A stretch of 47,929 bases of DNA from Streptomyces sp. AcH 505 (GTDB lineage: Bacteria > Actinomycetota > Actinomycetes > Streptomycetales > Streptomycetaceae). Location: NCBI RefSeq assembly GCF_000818175.1, contig NZ_JTIY01000001.1, forward strand, positions 6,573,305 through 6,621,233, written 5' to 3'. The notes beneath the pieces were generated by a model, which saw only the letters and a program-made list of their open reading frames with translations, made no database searches and had not been told where the DNA came from. Of this stretch, positions 16,754 through 25,324 are shown in pieces; position 1 is the first letter of the stretch; every line of letters begins with the position of its first letter. The translations under genes were made by a program, and so were the position numbers.

Positions 16754-18121
16754 GTGCCTCAGCCCACCGCCAACACGCCCAGAACCACGAGCCGCAGACG
16801 GCTGCGCACCACCGCCGTGACGCTGGCCCTGGGCGCTGCCATGTTCACCGCAGGCGCGGTGGGACTGTCGCCACAGAACACCGGACAGAGCACCGGGCAG
16901 GACACCGGCCGCGCGGGAAGTACGGGGGCGGGACAGTCGCCCGGCGCCGCCCGGGTCAGTTCGCTCGCCTCGATGCGGAAGCAGTTGGAGCGACTGCCGC
17001 AGGACGCCGTCGGCTGGGCGCAGTTGGGCATGGCCTACGTCCAACAGGGCCGCGTCACGGCGGACGCGGCGACCTATACGAAGGCGGAGTCGGCGCTGCG
17101 GCGCTCGCTGGACATCCAGCCGGCCGACAACTACCAGGCACAGACCGGCATGGGCGCCCTGGCGGCGGCCCGGCACGAGTTCACCACCGCGCTGTCCTGG
17201 GGCCGCAAGGCGACGGCCAGCAACCCCGCCAACGCGGCGGCCCAGGCGGTCCTCGCCGACGCGTACACCCAACTCGGCCGGTACCAGGAGTCGTACAGCG
17301 CCGTCCAGCGCATGGTCGACCTCCGACCCGACACATCCTCGCTCGCCCGCGCCTCCTACACCTGGGAGTTGCGCGGCGACATCCCCCAGGCCCGCGCCTT
17401 GATGAAGCGGGCCCTGGACGACGCGGCCGGCCCCGGCGACCAGGCGTTCACCCATCTGCACCTCGCCACCCTGGCTCAGGACTCCGGCGACCCACGTACC
17501 GCACTGCGCGAAGCACGCAGCGGCCTGCGCGCCACCCCGCACGACGCCGCCCTGCTGGAGGCACGGGCCCGTGCCAACGTGGCACTCGGCGACAACCGGC
17601 AGGCCGTCGACGACTACTCCGCCGCCGTCGCCATCGCACCACTGCCTCAGTACGTCGTCGGTCTCGGCGAACTGCACCAGTCGCTCGGCCACCGCGCGCA
17701 GGCCGACACCCAGTACGCGCTGATGCGTACGCAGGAGCAGCTGCGCCGGGCCGGCGGCATCGCCCCCGACGTGGACGACGTCCTGTTCGAAGCCGATCAC
17801 GGCGACGCCCGCCGCGCCGTCGCCCTGGGCCGCGCCGCACTGCGGAACCGGCCCTTCATCGCCGTACAGGACGCCTACGCCTGGGCGTTGCACCGTGCCG
17901 GACGGGACGACGAAGCACTGCCGTACGCCAACCGCGCCCTGGCCCTCGGTACCCGCAGCGCGCTCTCCTTCTACCACCGTGGCACGATCCAACAGGCCCT
18001 CGGCCACCGGACATCGGCGCGTGCCGACCTCGAACGGGCCCTGGCCGTCGACCCGCACTTCCATCCTCTGTTCGCCACCGAGGCGCGCGACGCACTGCGC
18101 CGAATCGACTCCGCGTCATGA
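16754..18121 (+). CDS. Membrane-anchored tetratricopeptide repeat protein
   Basis: A 455-residue protein. An N-terminal hydrophobic segment after SRRRLR (residues 20-40) acts as signal or anchor. A Gly/Thr/Gln-rich linker (QNTGQSTGQDTG) follows, then TPR helices over about residues 75-450. Recurrent TPR features include DAVGWAQLGMAYVQQGR, ALRRSLDIQPADNYQ, AVLADAYTQLGRYQESYSAV, and near the end RALALGTRSALSFYHRGTIQ and ALAVDPHFHPLF. The GTG start has GAGGAGG five bases upstream. Its stop overlaps the ATG of the NicO transporter (ATGA), so the two are translationally coupled. It is probably an extracytoplasmic scaffold for the DUF4331 protein or the transporter. No enzymatic domain is seen. Confidence 0.88.
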   Translation: MPQPTANTPRTTSRRRLRTTAVTLALGAAMFTAGAVGLSPQNTGQSTGQDTGRAGSTGAGQSPGAARVSSLASMRKQLERLPQDAVGWAQLGMAYVQQGRVTADAATYTKAESALRRSLDIQPADNYQAQTGMGALAAARHEFTTALSWGRKATASNPANAAAQAVLADAYTQLGRYQESYSAVQRMVDLRPDTSSLARASYTWELRGDIPQARALMKRALDDAAGPGDQAFTHLHLATLAQDSGDPRTALREARSGLRATPHDAALLEARARANVALGDNRQAVDDYSAAVAIAPLPQYVVGLGELHQSLGHRAQADTQYALMRTQEQLRRAGGIAPDVDDVLFEADHGDARRAVALGRAALRNRPFIAVQDAYAWALHRAGRDDEALPYANRALALGTRSALSFYHRGTIQQALGHRTSARADLERALAVDPHFHPLFATEARDALRRIDSAS

Positions 18122-19731
18122 ACCTCACCCTCCGCCGCGCACTCGCCGCCTGCACCCTGGCCGTCGCTGTCGGCGCCGCGAGCGCCGCAGCCGTACAGCC
18201 CGCCTCCGCGCACCCGTTGGGCAACTTCACCGTCAACTACCACACCGGCCTGACCCTGCGCACCGACCGGATCGACGCCCGCATCGTCGTCGACCGGGCC
18301 GAGATCTCCACGGCCCAGGAACGCCCCCAGGTCGACCACGACGGCAACGGCACCGTCACCCCGGCCGAGACCCGTACGTACGCCCGCGCCCAGTGCGGCA
18401 CGGTGACCCGGCAACTGCGGGTCGAGGCCGGGGGCGACAGCGCCACCTGGCAGGCCAGGAGCAGCGCGTTCGCCTATCGCCCCGGCGAGGCCGGACTACG
18501 GACGAGCCGCCTCACCTGCGAACTCACGGCCGCCGTGGACCTGGCACACCCGGCCGACGTCACCGTACGAACCGGCTACGACAGCCGCCGCATCGGCTGG
18601 CGGGAAATCACCGCGCAGGGCAGGGGAGTCGCCCTGACCGCTTCCGACGTACCCACCGCCTCGGCCACCGACGAACTGCGCCACTACCCGACGGACCCAC
18701 TGGCGAGCCCGCTCGACCAGCGGTCCGCCACGCTGCGGACCGCGCCGGGCCGCAGCGCCGGTGTCGTACCCGCCGCCCTGCCGGGGGCCGGACTGCTCAC
18801 GACCGCCCTTGCCCGGGTCTCCGGCGCCTTCGACTCGCTTGTCGGTGCTCGCGAACTCACCTTCTCGGTGGGCATGTTGGCTCTCCTGCTGGCGATCGTC
18901 CTCGGGGCCTCACACGCCGCGATGCCCGGTCACGGCAAGACCATCATGGCCGCCTACCTCGCCGGGCGACGGGGGACACCCAAGGACGCGGTCGTCGTCG
19001 GGGCCACCGTCACACTCACGCACACCGCCGGCGTACTGGCCCTGGGGCTGATCCTCCCCGTCGCGACCGGCCTGGCGGGCGAGACCGTCCTGACCTGGCT
19101 CGGCCTCGCCAGCGGCCTCCTCGTCACCGCCATCGGCGGATGGCTCCTGCGCTCGGCCGTTCTCAACCGGTCCACACCGGGCCACTCGCATTCCCACGGT
19201 CACAGCCACGGCCACGGCCCCGCGCACCACCACGACCATTCACACCCACACCCTTCGCACTCCCACCCGCACCCGGCCCCCGCGCGCACCGAGAGCGACG
19301 GATCGGTCGTCGCCCTGCTGACGAAGGACGACGGCCACGAGCCGCATACCCACCCCGTGACCGGAGACCGGCACTCCCACACCGCACCCGCCGCCACGCG
19401 CGGCGGTCTGATCGGCATGGGCATCGCCGGCGGACTCGTACCCAGCCCGTCCGCCCTGGTCGTCCTGCTGGGAGCCGTGGCCCTGGGCCGTACGGCCTTC
19501 GGCGTGCTCCTCGTCCTCGGCTACGGGCTCGGCATGGCCGCCACCCTCACCCTCGCGGGCCTCCTGCTCGTACGGCTGCGCGAACGCATCGACCGAAGCA
19601 CCCGCACCGCGACCAGCCCCCGCTGGGCGGCGCTCACCCGCCTGGCTGCCGTCGGCCCGATCGCCACCTCCAGCCTCGTGCTGCTCGTCGGCATCGGACT
19701 CACCTTGCGAGCAGGCACGGGCCCTTGGTAG
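18118..19731 (+). CDS. NicO family (nickel/cobalt-type) transporter with EF-hand and His-rich loop
   Basis: A 537-residue membrane protein. After a signal sequence, the mature part starts HPLGNFTVNYHTGL. An extracytoplasmic region of about 200 residues follows, holding a canonical EF-hand loop DHDGNGTVTPAE (Asp73, Asp75, Asn77, Glu84). The membrane part begins near residue 245. It has the NicO metal motif HAAMPGHGKT (His266, His272), about six segments in two groups of three, and a second motif GGLVPSPSALVVLLG. Between the groups lies a cytoplasmic or periplasmic loop (residues 356-420) with about 20 His, typical of Ni/Co/Zn buffering. Such proteins move Ni2+ or Co2+, inward or outward (RcnA is an exporter). 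Direction and metal cannot be told here. It is coupled to the TPR gene by ATGA overlap. Confidence 0.9.
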   Translation: MNLTLRRALAACTLAVAVGAASAAAVQPASAHPLGNFTVNYHTGLTLRTDRIDARIVVDRAEISTAQERPQVDHDGNGTVTPAETRTYARAQCGTVTRQLRVEAGGDSATWQARSSAFAYRPGEAGLRTSRLTCELTAAVDLAHPADVTVRTGYDSRRIGWREITAQGRGVALTASDVPTASATDELRHYPTDPLASPLDQRSATLRTAPGRSAGVVPAALPGAGLLTTALARVSGAFDSLVGARELTFSVGMLALLLAIVLGASHAAMPGHGKTIMAAYLAGRRGTPKDAVVVGATVTLTHTAGVLALGLILPVATGLAGETVLTWLGLASGLLVTAIGGWLLRSAVLNRSTPGHSHSHGHSHGHGPAHHHDHSHPHPSHSHPHPAPARTESDGSVVALLTKDDGHEPHTHPVTGDRHSHTAPAATRGGLIGMGIAGGLVPSPSALVVLLGAVALGRTAFGVLLVLGYGLGMAATLTLAGLLLVRLRERIDRSTRTATSPRWAALTRLAAVGPIATSSLVLLVGIGLTLRAGTGPW

Positions 19732-20092
19732 AGCGGCGCAAAAACCCGTTGGTGGACCAGGTCGAGGCGCCCCGACGACGGCGTACTCGAACGCGGCGCA
19801 CGGCTACATCGTGGCCACCATCGACGCCGCCGGGTGCGGTGACCGGCCCCGGCCCGCCGCCGAAGAGCAGACCCGCACCGACCTCCGCCAGCTTCTTCGC
19901 CGGGGGCTACGTGCCTCGCGCGCAACGCGCGGAGGCCGGGCACACCTGAAGTAAGTCCGGCCCGTAAGGCCAGTTCGTAGGGCCGGCAGACACCCCACCG
20001 CCCCGCCGCACCGGTACCGCCCACCGGCGGTACCGTTCGGTCGGGGCGGCACACCCGGCCACCGGTGCCCGGGCCGACGGGGGAGAGACACG
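19732..20092. other. Intergenic region holding a gene remnant
   Basis: Apart from the alpha/beta-hydrolase relic, this stretch has no intact gene. The last 140 bases before the next gene (19955-20092) contain C/G-rich inverted segments, such as GCCGCACCGGTACCGC, and presumably the promoter of the 191-aa protein. Confidence 0.5.
19778..19954 (+). pseudogene. Alpha/beta-hydrolase fragment (gene remnant)
   Basis: One frame reads AYSNAAHGYIVATIDAAGCG and then DRPRPAAEEQTRTDLRQLL, ending at TAA 19952-19954. This resembles the strand-loop segment of streptomycete alpha/beta hydrolases, usually of the form GYxVAAIDAPGHGDRPR. Only about 55 residues survive; the N-terminus, the nucleophile Ser region and the C-terminal catalytic His are missing, and no start codon with a ribosome site exists. 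It is a decayed relic just after the NicO gene. The resemblance is from memory and needs a protein search. Confidence 0.55.
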
Positions 20093-20668
20093 ATGCGACT
20101 CTCATGGCGTAGACGGCCGACCGGCCGGTCCCGACGGCTCCTGGACGTCGCCGGTATCAAGCCGGGATCCTTGGACGCCACCGACGATCTGGACGTCTGC
20201 CGACAGGTCGCCTTCCGGACAGCCCGGCGCGACCACGGCGCGACCACAGAGGTCTTGGCGATCGTCGAGGAACTGCTGGGTGACGAGACCGACTATGAGT
20301 TCGTCGTCACCGTCCTGGAGAACCTTCAGAACCTTGTCTCCCACGGCCTCGACACCTTTCGGCCCACCGACGAGATACGCCCGCTGCTCGGGCCCCGAAC
20401 CGCGATCTGCTGGGACACCCTGACGGATTTCTGGAGCGCGGTGGCCGACTGGCGAGTGAGCACCGGCGTACCAATGGAGTCCTCAGCCGCCCTTCACAGC
20501 ATCCAGAACGAACAGCTGAGGATGCTGTTGTGGACGGCGAACCGGACCCTGTCCACCGGAGACAAACTCGGGATCGCGGACGCGCTGCGCTACGAGAAGG
20601 CCGGCGGGGCGCCCGTCCCCGGATACAGCCACATCACCGTCGCGCTGCGCAGTACAGGACAGGGCTGA
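20093..20668 (+). CDS. Hypothetical protein, 191 aa
   Basis: I do not recognise the family. The protein is soluble, starts with a basic segment (RLSWRRRPTGRSRR), and then has mixed helical sequence with acidic patches (IVEELLGDETDYEFVVTVL) and a Trp-rich centre (CWDTLTDFWSAVADWR). No membrane segment, signal peptide or metal motif is visible. The ATG has GGGGGAGAG seven bases upstream, and codon use is typical of the window, so it is very likely a real gene. It is convergent with the FemABX gene, with 37 bases between stops. The composition is compatible with small contact-dependent or immunity-like proteins, but I have no motif to support that. Confidence 0.75.
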   Translation: MRLSWRRRPTGRSRRLLDVAGIKPGSLDATDDLDVCRQVAFRTARRDHGATTEVLAIVEELLGDETDYEFVVTVLENLQNLVSHGLDTFRPTDEIRPLLGPRTAICWDTLTDFWSAVADWRVSTGVPMESSAALHSIQNEQLRMLLWTANRTLSTGDKLGIADALRYEKAGGAPVPGYSHITVALRSTGQG

Positions 20669-20705
20669 TCCCGACCGGGTCGTGAGGATCCGCGACCCTT
20701 CGGAC

Positions 20706-21827
20706 TCAGCGGCGGGACATGTAGAGGTCGAGTGCCCGGTGCAGGAACTTGTTGAGGGGGAAGTCCCACTCGCCGAGGTATTCCACGGCCTGGCCGCCGG
20801 AGCCGACCTTGAAGCGGAGCAGCCCCAGCAGGTGGTTGTCCTCCTCCAGCGTGTCGGTGATGCCGCGGAAGTCGTAGACGCTCGCGCCGAGTTCATGGGC
20901 GTCGGACATCATCCGCCACTGGATCGCGTTGTTCGGCTGGACCTCGCGCTTGCGGTTCGTGGAGGCGCCGTACGAGTACCAGACGTGCTCGCCGACGGTC
21001 AGCATCGTGGCCGCGGCGAGCACTTCGCCGTCGTGGTGGGCGAGGTAGAGCCGCATGCGGTCCGGGTCCTCGGCCGTCAGCGCGGTCCACATGCGCTGGA
21101 AGTAGCCCAGCGGGCGCGGGATGAACTGGTCGCGCTCGGCGGTCTCCACATAGATCTCGTAGAACGCGGGCAGGTCGTCGTAGTCACCCCGGACGACCTT
21201 GACGCCGGCCTTCTCGGCCTTCTTGATGTTGCGGCGCCACTGCTGGTTGAGACCCTGCTGGATCTCCTCCAGCGAGCGCCCGGCGAACGGGACTTGGAAC
21301 ACGTGCCGCGGCTGCCCGGCGGCGAACCCGTCCTCGTGGCCGGCCTCGGTCTGCCGCCAGCCCATCCGCCGAAGCCGGTCGGCGACGGCGAAGGCCCGTG
21401 GCTCGTCAGTGGTGGCCTCGGCATCGCGCAATTGCCGGGCCTGCGGGTCGGCGATCGCGGCCTTGACCGCCTCCGCGCTCCAGCGGCGGGCGACGACGGG
21501 CGGGCCCATCTTCACCGAGAAGGCACCCTGGGCCTTGAGGTACGCGAGCATCGGCTCCAGCCATTGCTCAAGATCCGGCGCGTCCCAGTCGATGACCGGA
21601 CCCTCGGGCAGATAGGCGAGGTACCGCTTGAGCTTCGGCAAGGGCCGCAACAGCACCAGCCCCACCCCGACGAGACGCCCGCTCCCGTCGAACCAGCCCA
21701 GACTCTCCGCCCGCCAGTCCGGCTTCACGTCCCCCCAGGACGGCACCTGCATGTGGCTGGCCGAGGGCATGGCCGTAACGAAGGCCAGATGCTCCTCACG
21801 GGTGATCGCCTTGAGGCGGAAACTCAT
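20706..21827 (-). CDS. FemABX family peptidyltransferase (peptidoglycan cross-bridge)
   Basis: A 373-residue member of the FemA/FemB/FemX family, which adds amino acids from aminoacyl-tRNA to the peptidoglycan precursor stem peptide. Two GNAT-like halves can be followed: the first with RYLAYLPEGPVIDW, the second with QQWRRNIKKAEKAGV, PNNAIQWRMM and VYDFRGITDTLEEDN. The DFRG segment and the final GGQAVEYLGEWDFPLNK are strong family features. Streptomyces uses Gly bridges and its FemX-type enzyme adds glycine. Paralogues exist, so the exact step is not certain. GGAG lies eight bases before the ATG. The gene is monocistronic. Confidence 0.9.
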   Translation of the reverse strand: MSFRLKAITREEHLAFVTAMPSASHMQVPSWGDVKPDWRAESLGWFDGSGRLVGVGLVLLRPLPKLKRYLAYLPEGPVIDWDAPDLEQWLEPMLAYLKAQGAFSVKMGPPVVARRWSAEAVKAAIADPQARQLRDAEATTDEPRAFAVADRLRRMGWRQTEAGHEDGFAAGQPRHVFQVPFAGRSLEEIQQGLNQQWRRNIKKAEKAGVKVVRGDYDDLPAFYEIYVETAERDQFIPRPLGYFQRMWTALTAEDPDRMRLYLAHHDGEVLAAATMLTVGEHVWYSYGASTNRKREVQPNNAIQWRMMSDAHELGASVYDFRGITDTLEEDNHLLGLLRFKVGSGGQAVEYLGEWDFPLNKFLHRALDLYMSRR

Positions 21828-22030
21828 GTGCAGTGCTCCTTCGCTCGACGCGTCAGCTTACTGAGAGACACCGCCATACCCCGGTTCCGACGCCCCCGGC
21901 TCGTCGGGACGAACGCTTTCGCCACACTGCGTTGCTCCGTTCGGACCCGGCGCGAGGAGACACCAGAAGCCCACGTGGAACAATCGCTTCGTACCGGGTG
22001 CCGCGGTTGGCACAGCACGGGGGGCGTACG

Positions 22031-22441
22031 TTGACGACAGCGCGCGACCTGGTGATTGGCTACCTCGACGCTCTCCGCTCGGCCGGCGAGGCCCTGCGGG
22101 CGACGTTCCCCTCGGCCGAGCGCCATGCGGACGTGCTCGGCCTCGTCCGCTCGCACCGGATCAGCAGGACCGGTGAAATTGGCTCCTACTCCTCCAGCGT
22201 CCACGGGGCAGGCTGTCTCTTCGTCGGCCAGGACGGGTCCGAGATCGATGTGGACTTCACGGCTGACGGGGCGGAGATCTTCGATCTCTGGCGGCTGCGC
22301 CTGTACGGGCAGAGCTTGGCTGAGCCAGTTGATTTCACGGAGCGTGATCTGAGGTCGGGACTGGAGTCGCCGAAGCCCCTGCTGACCGAGGTACGGCCCG
22401 GGTGGTTCAGCGCTGGAGAAGTCGCACGTTTGACGGACTGA
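22031..22441 (+). CDS. DUF6896-like small protein
   Basis: A 136-residue protein from a TTG start with a GGGGGG tract 6-11 bases upstream; no better start exists in frame after the divergent FemABX promoter. The features are an N-terminal helix (ARDLVIGYLDALRSAG), then IGSYSSSVHGAGCLF, DVDFTADGAEIFDLWRLRLY and a C-terminal helix. The HGxGC, then D-D-F, then FDxWRL pattern is like the DUF6896 family, which is common in Streptomyces and of unknown function. The protein should be cytosolic. The family call is from memory and moderate. Confidence 0.65.
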   Translation: MTTARDLVIGYLDALRSAGEALRATFPSAERHADVLGLVRSHRISRTGEIGSYSSSVHGAGCLFVGQDGSEIDVDFTADGAEIFDLWRLRLYGQSLAEPVDFTERDLRSGLESPKPLLTEVRPGWFSAGEVARLTD

Positions 22442-22545
22442 GGCCGGCGCGGCTCCACACCCGCGTCGCAACGAGGGTGGCCGTCTCTACACCCCGCACT
22501 CACCGGCCAAGATCAACCACAAGTCGGCCGACTAGGGTCGGAAGC

Positions 22546-23205
22546 ATGACGACGCCCCTTGCCGACAGTGCCTTCGACTCGCTCCGCCTCGACGCCGTGC
22601 CGGACCAGGAGTCGCTGCGCCGCGCCTACGCGCTGCCCAGCGCCGCGGCCGTACGGAAGCAGATGACCGAACTCACCGAGCAGACCCGTCGGTTGATCGG
22701 CTGCTCCTCGTTGGTCCTGATCGCCAGCGCGGACGCCGAAGGCAACTGTGACGTCTCCCCGCGCGGCGGCCCCGCCGGGTTCGTCGCCGTTCTGGACGAA
22801 CGGACACTGGCGATACCGGACGCGACCGGCAACAAGCGTCTGGACACCTTGCAGAGTGTCATCGCCACCGGACGGGCCGGGCTGCTGTTCCTGATCCCGG
22901 GGCGCACCACGACGCTCAGGGTGAACGGGCGCGCCTGCGTCTCCACCCGCCCGGAGCTGCTGTCGCAGCTCACCGCCGTGGGCAAGCCGCCGGCCAGTGC
23001 GCTGGTGCTGGGCATCGAGGAGGTCTACCCGCACTGCCCCAAGTCGCTGCTACGCAGCGCGGCCTGGAAGCCGGAGCAGTGGCTGTCGGCCGACGCCCAG
23101 CCGACCTCCGCCGAGGTAACCCTGGCCCAGCTGCGGATGCCGGAGCTGACGATCGCCGACATCGAGCAGACAGAAGCGGAATCGCTGAAGTACCGGTACG
23201 AGTAA
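22546..23205 (+). CDS. PPOX-class FMN-dependent flavoprotein (MSMEG_1061-like)
   Basis: A 219-residue pyridoxamine 5'-phosphate oxidase-fold protein. DVSPRGGPAGFVAVLDERTL, then DATGNKRLDTLQSVIATG and GLLFLIPGRTTTLRVNGRA form the split-barrel FMN-binding pattern. HCPKSLLRSAAWKPEQW near residue 165 is typical of the MSMEG_1061 group. The ATG at 22546 has GGAAG close upstream. Members bind FMN or F420-like cofactors; a specific substrate is not known. It stands alone, convergent with the next gene. Confidence 0.9.
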   Translation: MTTPLADSAFDSLRLDAVPDQESLRRAYALPSAAAVRKQMTELTEQTRRLIGCSSLVLIASADAEGNCDVSPRGGPAGFVAVLDERTLAIPDATGNKRLDTLQSVIATGRAGLLFLIPGRTTTLRVNGRACVSTRPELLSQLTAVGKPPASALVLGIEEVYPHCPKSLLRSAAWKPEQWLSADAQPTSAEVTLAQLRMPELTIADIEQTEAESLKYRYE

Positions 23206-23293
23206 CGCCCCGATGCTGGAGGAGGCCCAGCTCCCCCGACGACTACGACATCGGCTCGCGCCTGGCCTGCCGAGTGGCTGTACCCCTCGGTCG

Positions 23294-23815
23294 TTACGCG
23301 GTGGGATCCACGTTCCACGCCGCAGGCAGATCGCTGCCGCAGAAGACACAGACGAAGTCGTCCTCGCGCACAATGTTGTGTTCCTGGCAGCCAGGGCAAC
23401 GTCGGAACACCAATTCGTGGGTGAACCCGGAGGGCCGCCCAAGCTCAACGGCGTCCAGAGCACGGGCGACCTCCGCCCAGGAGCTGATGTCCGGGCAGTA
23501 CCCGGTGGACTGATTGCTGACCTCGCTCACGGCCCACCCGTCCGACTCGCGCACGAAGCTGATCTCACCGGCACCCAGAACCATGTCGCCGCCGGCGCAG
23601 GCCACATGCTCGCTTCGCCGCGGCGCCAGCCGCAGCACACCGTCCGTACCGATCACGAAGGTGAACGGCTCGGCCAGCTCTGCCGCCGACCGCTCCGCGA
23701 TCCAGCCGGCGAAGTCAGCCGCCGCGCCGATCCGACACCCGCCGCCGTCAATCCGAACCGCAGCCTTCAGCTCGACCGGTCCGACGTATCGGTATATCCG
23801 CCTCCACGCACTCAC
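23294..23815 (-). CDS. Hypothetical protein with C-terminal zinc ribbon
   Basis: A 173-residue protein starting MSAWRRIYRYVGPVELKAAV. Residues 1-110 look like a small mixed alpha/beta domain with SEHVACAGGDMVLGAGEIS. The C-terminus has two CxxC pairs, CPGC and CVFC, spaced 16 residues apart, which should bind one zinc. I recall similar streptomycete proteins annotated as hypothetical; no function is assigned. The stop is TAA. The gene is convergent with the PPOX gene. Confidence 0.75.
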   Translation of the reverse strand: MSAWRRIYRYVGPVELKAAVRIDGGGCRIGAAADFAGWIAERSAAELAEPFTFVIGTDGVLRLAPRRSEHVACAGGDMVLGAGEISFVRESDGWAVSEVSNQSTGYCPDISSWAEVARALDAVELGRPSGFTHELVFRRCPGCQEHNIVREDDFVCVFCGSDLPAAWNVDPTA

Positions 23816-23884
23816 GTCAGCAAGCCCGGAGTGCTTCCGACAGGCGCCCCTCGTCCGCGCCGCCCGAACGCGTTACACCGGCCG

Positions 23885-24316
23885 TCAACTCCGGTCACCA
23901 ACAAGCCCGTTCCTGTGCAGGCGGTACCAGACGATCCCAGCGACGACGACCCCCGCGGCCAGATAGACCCAGCCCAGTCCGGACGTGCTGCTGCTGTTGA
24001 GGGAGGACGCCGAGAAGGCGGCGGCGCCGACCACGGCGCCTATCCAGGCGCCCGGCGAGGCACGCCGACGCGTGCCCTGGCGAGCGCGGATGCCCGCGAC
24101 CAGCGCGTAGGCGCCGAGGGCCAGGGCGAGACCGATGAGGGGAGCCGTCAGGCCCGGCACGCCGTCATCGGGATCTTGCAAGACCACGGCGGCGCCGAAC
24201 ATGACGGCGCACACCGGCGGCACCCAGAGGGGCAGGGTCGGGCGCGCCGCAGCACGGTGGGACTGGTGGGTTTGTCCGAGGCTGCTCCCGGCTTCTGTTG
24301 CGTTCATGTCGGCCAT
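23885..24316 (-). CDS. Small integral membrane protein, hypothetical
   Basis: A 143-residue protein with four predicted membrane segments: LPLWVPPVCAVMFGAAVVL, LTAPLIGLALALGAYALVAG, AWIGAVVGAAAFSAS and GWVYLAAGVVVAGIVWY. A basic stretch (RARQGTRRR) separates segments two and three. I chose the ATG at 24316 (MADMNATE), though ATG 24307 is equally possible and neither has a good ribosome site. The upstream in-frame part is Arg/Pro-rich and unlikely to be coding. No recognised domain and no operon partner. Confidence 0.65.
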   Translation of the reverse strand: MADMNATEAGSSLGQTHQSHRAAARPTLPLWVPPVCAVMFGAAVVLQDPDDGVPGLTAPLIGLALALGAYALVAGIRARQGTRRRASPGAWIGAVVGAAAFSASSLNSSSTSGLGWVYLAAGVVVAGIVWYRLHRNGLVGDRS

Positions 24317-24530
24317 TGTGGCAGCCGAACGCCGCCGCCTCCCATCCCCCTCAGCCCTCGCCAAGTGCTGTCGTCGCAGCCCAGGGCACGAGGGCGGGCT
24401 CCCTCCGGTGGTGGAGGTTGTCCGTACCGTGGGACCATGGGGGACTGAGACACGGGACGCCTGCACGCAGAGTTACCCAGAGTAATCGCGGCGTTCGCGT
24501 GCACCGCCGCAATCCGGGCCAGTGATCAGC

Positions 24531-25220
24531 ATGTCGCAGCACCCGAAGTCCAACGTCGCTGAACGTTCCCGCCGCGCGTCGTCGTCGATGACGCCGCAGC
24601 AAGCAGCCGAGTGGCTGTCCGGCCGCAACGCTGTCATCGGCCGTCTCGCAAAACTGGCGGGACCGCCCAAGTTTCCGAAGAGCAGCGAGCCCTACTTCGC
24701 CGTTCTGGTCCGGATCATCACCCAGCAGCAGTTGGCCGGCCCGGCAGCCCGGGCCATTCACGGCCGGCTGGTCGCGGCGCTGGGGGGCACCGTCACGCCT
24801 GAGCAACTCGACACCATCTCCGACGAGACGATGAGAGCCTGTGGGCTCTCCGGGAGGAAAGTCGCGTCTCTCCGGGACCTGGCCGGGAGGATCTCGGACG
24901 GCTCCCTCCGCCTGGGCGCCCGGTCGCTCTCCCACGAGAGCGACGAGGAGATCGTTGCCCAGCTGTCCGCCGTGCGCGGCATCGGCAAGTGGACGGCGGA
25001 GATGTTCCTCATGTTCCAGCTCCGCCGACTCGATGTCTGGCCCACCGACGACCTGGAGCTTCGCAAGGGCTACGCGAAAGCCTGGCAGGTGGAGCTTCCC
25101 AAGCCGAAACAGCTGGACGCGCTCGGGGATGAGTTCCGCCCTTACCGGAGCATCGCGGCCTGGTATTGCTGGACCGCTAACCGTCTCGACCTGGACGAGG
25201 GAACAGGCGCGGCCAAATAA
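24531..25220 (+). CDS. DNA-3-methyladenine glycosylase, AlkA-like (HhH-GPD)
   Basis: A base-excision repair glycosylase of the helix-hairpin-helix GPD superfamily, 229 residues from ATG 24531 (a GTG three codons upstream is the alternative). FAVLVRIITQQQLAGPAARA is the substrate-pocket helix region. The HhH reads VRGIGKWTAEMFL. The catalytic Asp should be Asp174 in WPTDDL. The family removes alkylated purines from DNA, flipping the base into the pocket. There is no N-terminal Ada domain and no extra AlkA N-terminal beta domain, so this is the compact type. It is monocistronic and convergent with the HxlR gene. Confidence 0.9.
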   Translation: MSQHPKSNVAERSRRASSSMTPQQAAEWLSGRNAVIGRLAKLAGPPKFPKSSEPYFAVLVRIITQQQLAGPAARAIHGRLVAALGGTVTPEQLDTISDETMRACGLSGRKVASLRDLAGRISDGSLRLGARSLSHESDEEIVAQLSAVRGIGKWTAEMFLMFQLRRLDVWPTDDLELRKGYAKAWQVELPKPKQLDALGDEFRPYRSIAAWYCWTANRLDLDEGTGAAK

Positions 25221-25324
25221 GGCAACTGGACATCACGCAATGGCGGCAGATGCCGTTGACGACCACATGGCCCCTCAAGAGGCCACGATCACGTTCTATC
25301 CCGACCGGGTGAACCGGCCAGTCG

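Noticed and set aside
15023..18064. A 1013-codon open frame on the minus strand
   Set aside because: It lies antisense to the DUF4331 and TPR genes, crosses the stem-loop between them and has low-complexity Gly/Val/Arg content.
18118..19731. Cation diffusion (ZnT-like) Zn exporter
   Set aside because: The His-rich loop is similar, but the membrane motif HAAMPGHGKT and the HPLGNFTVN start are those of the NicO family.
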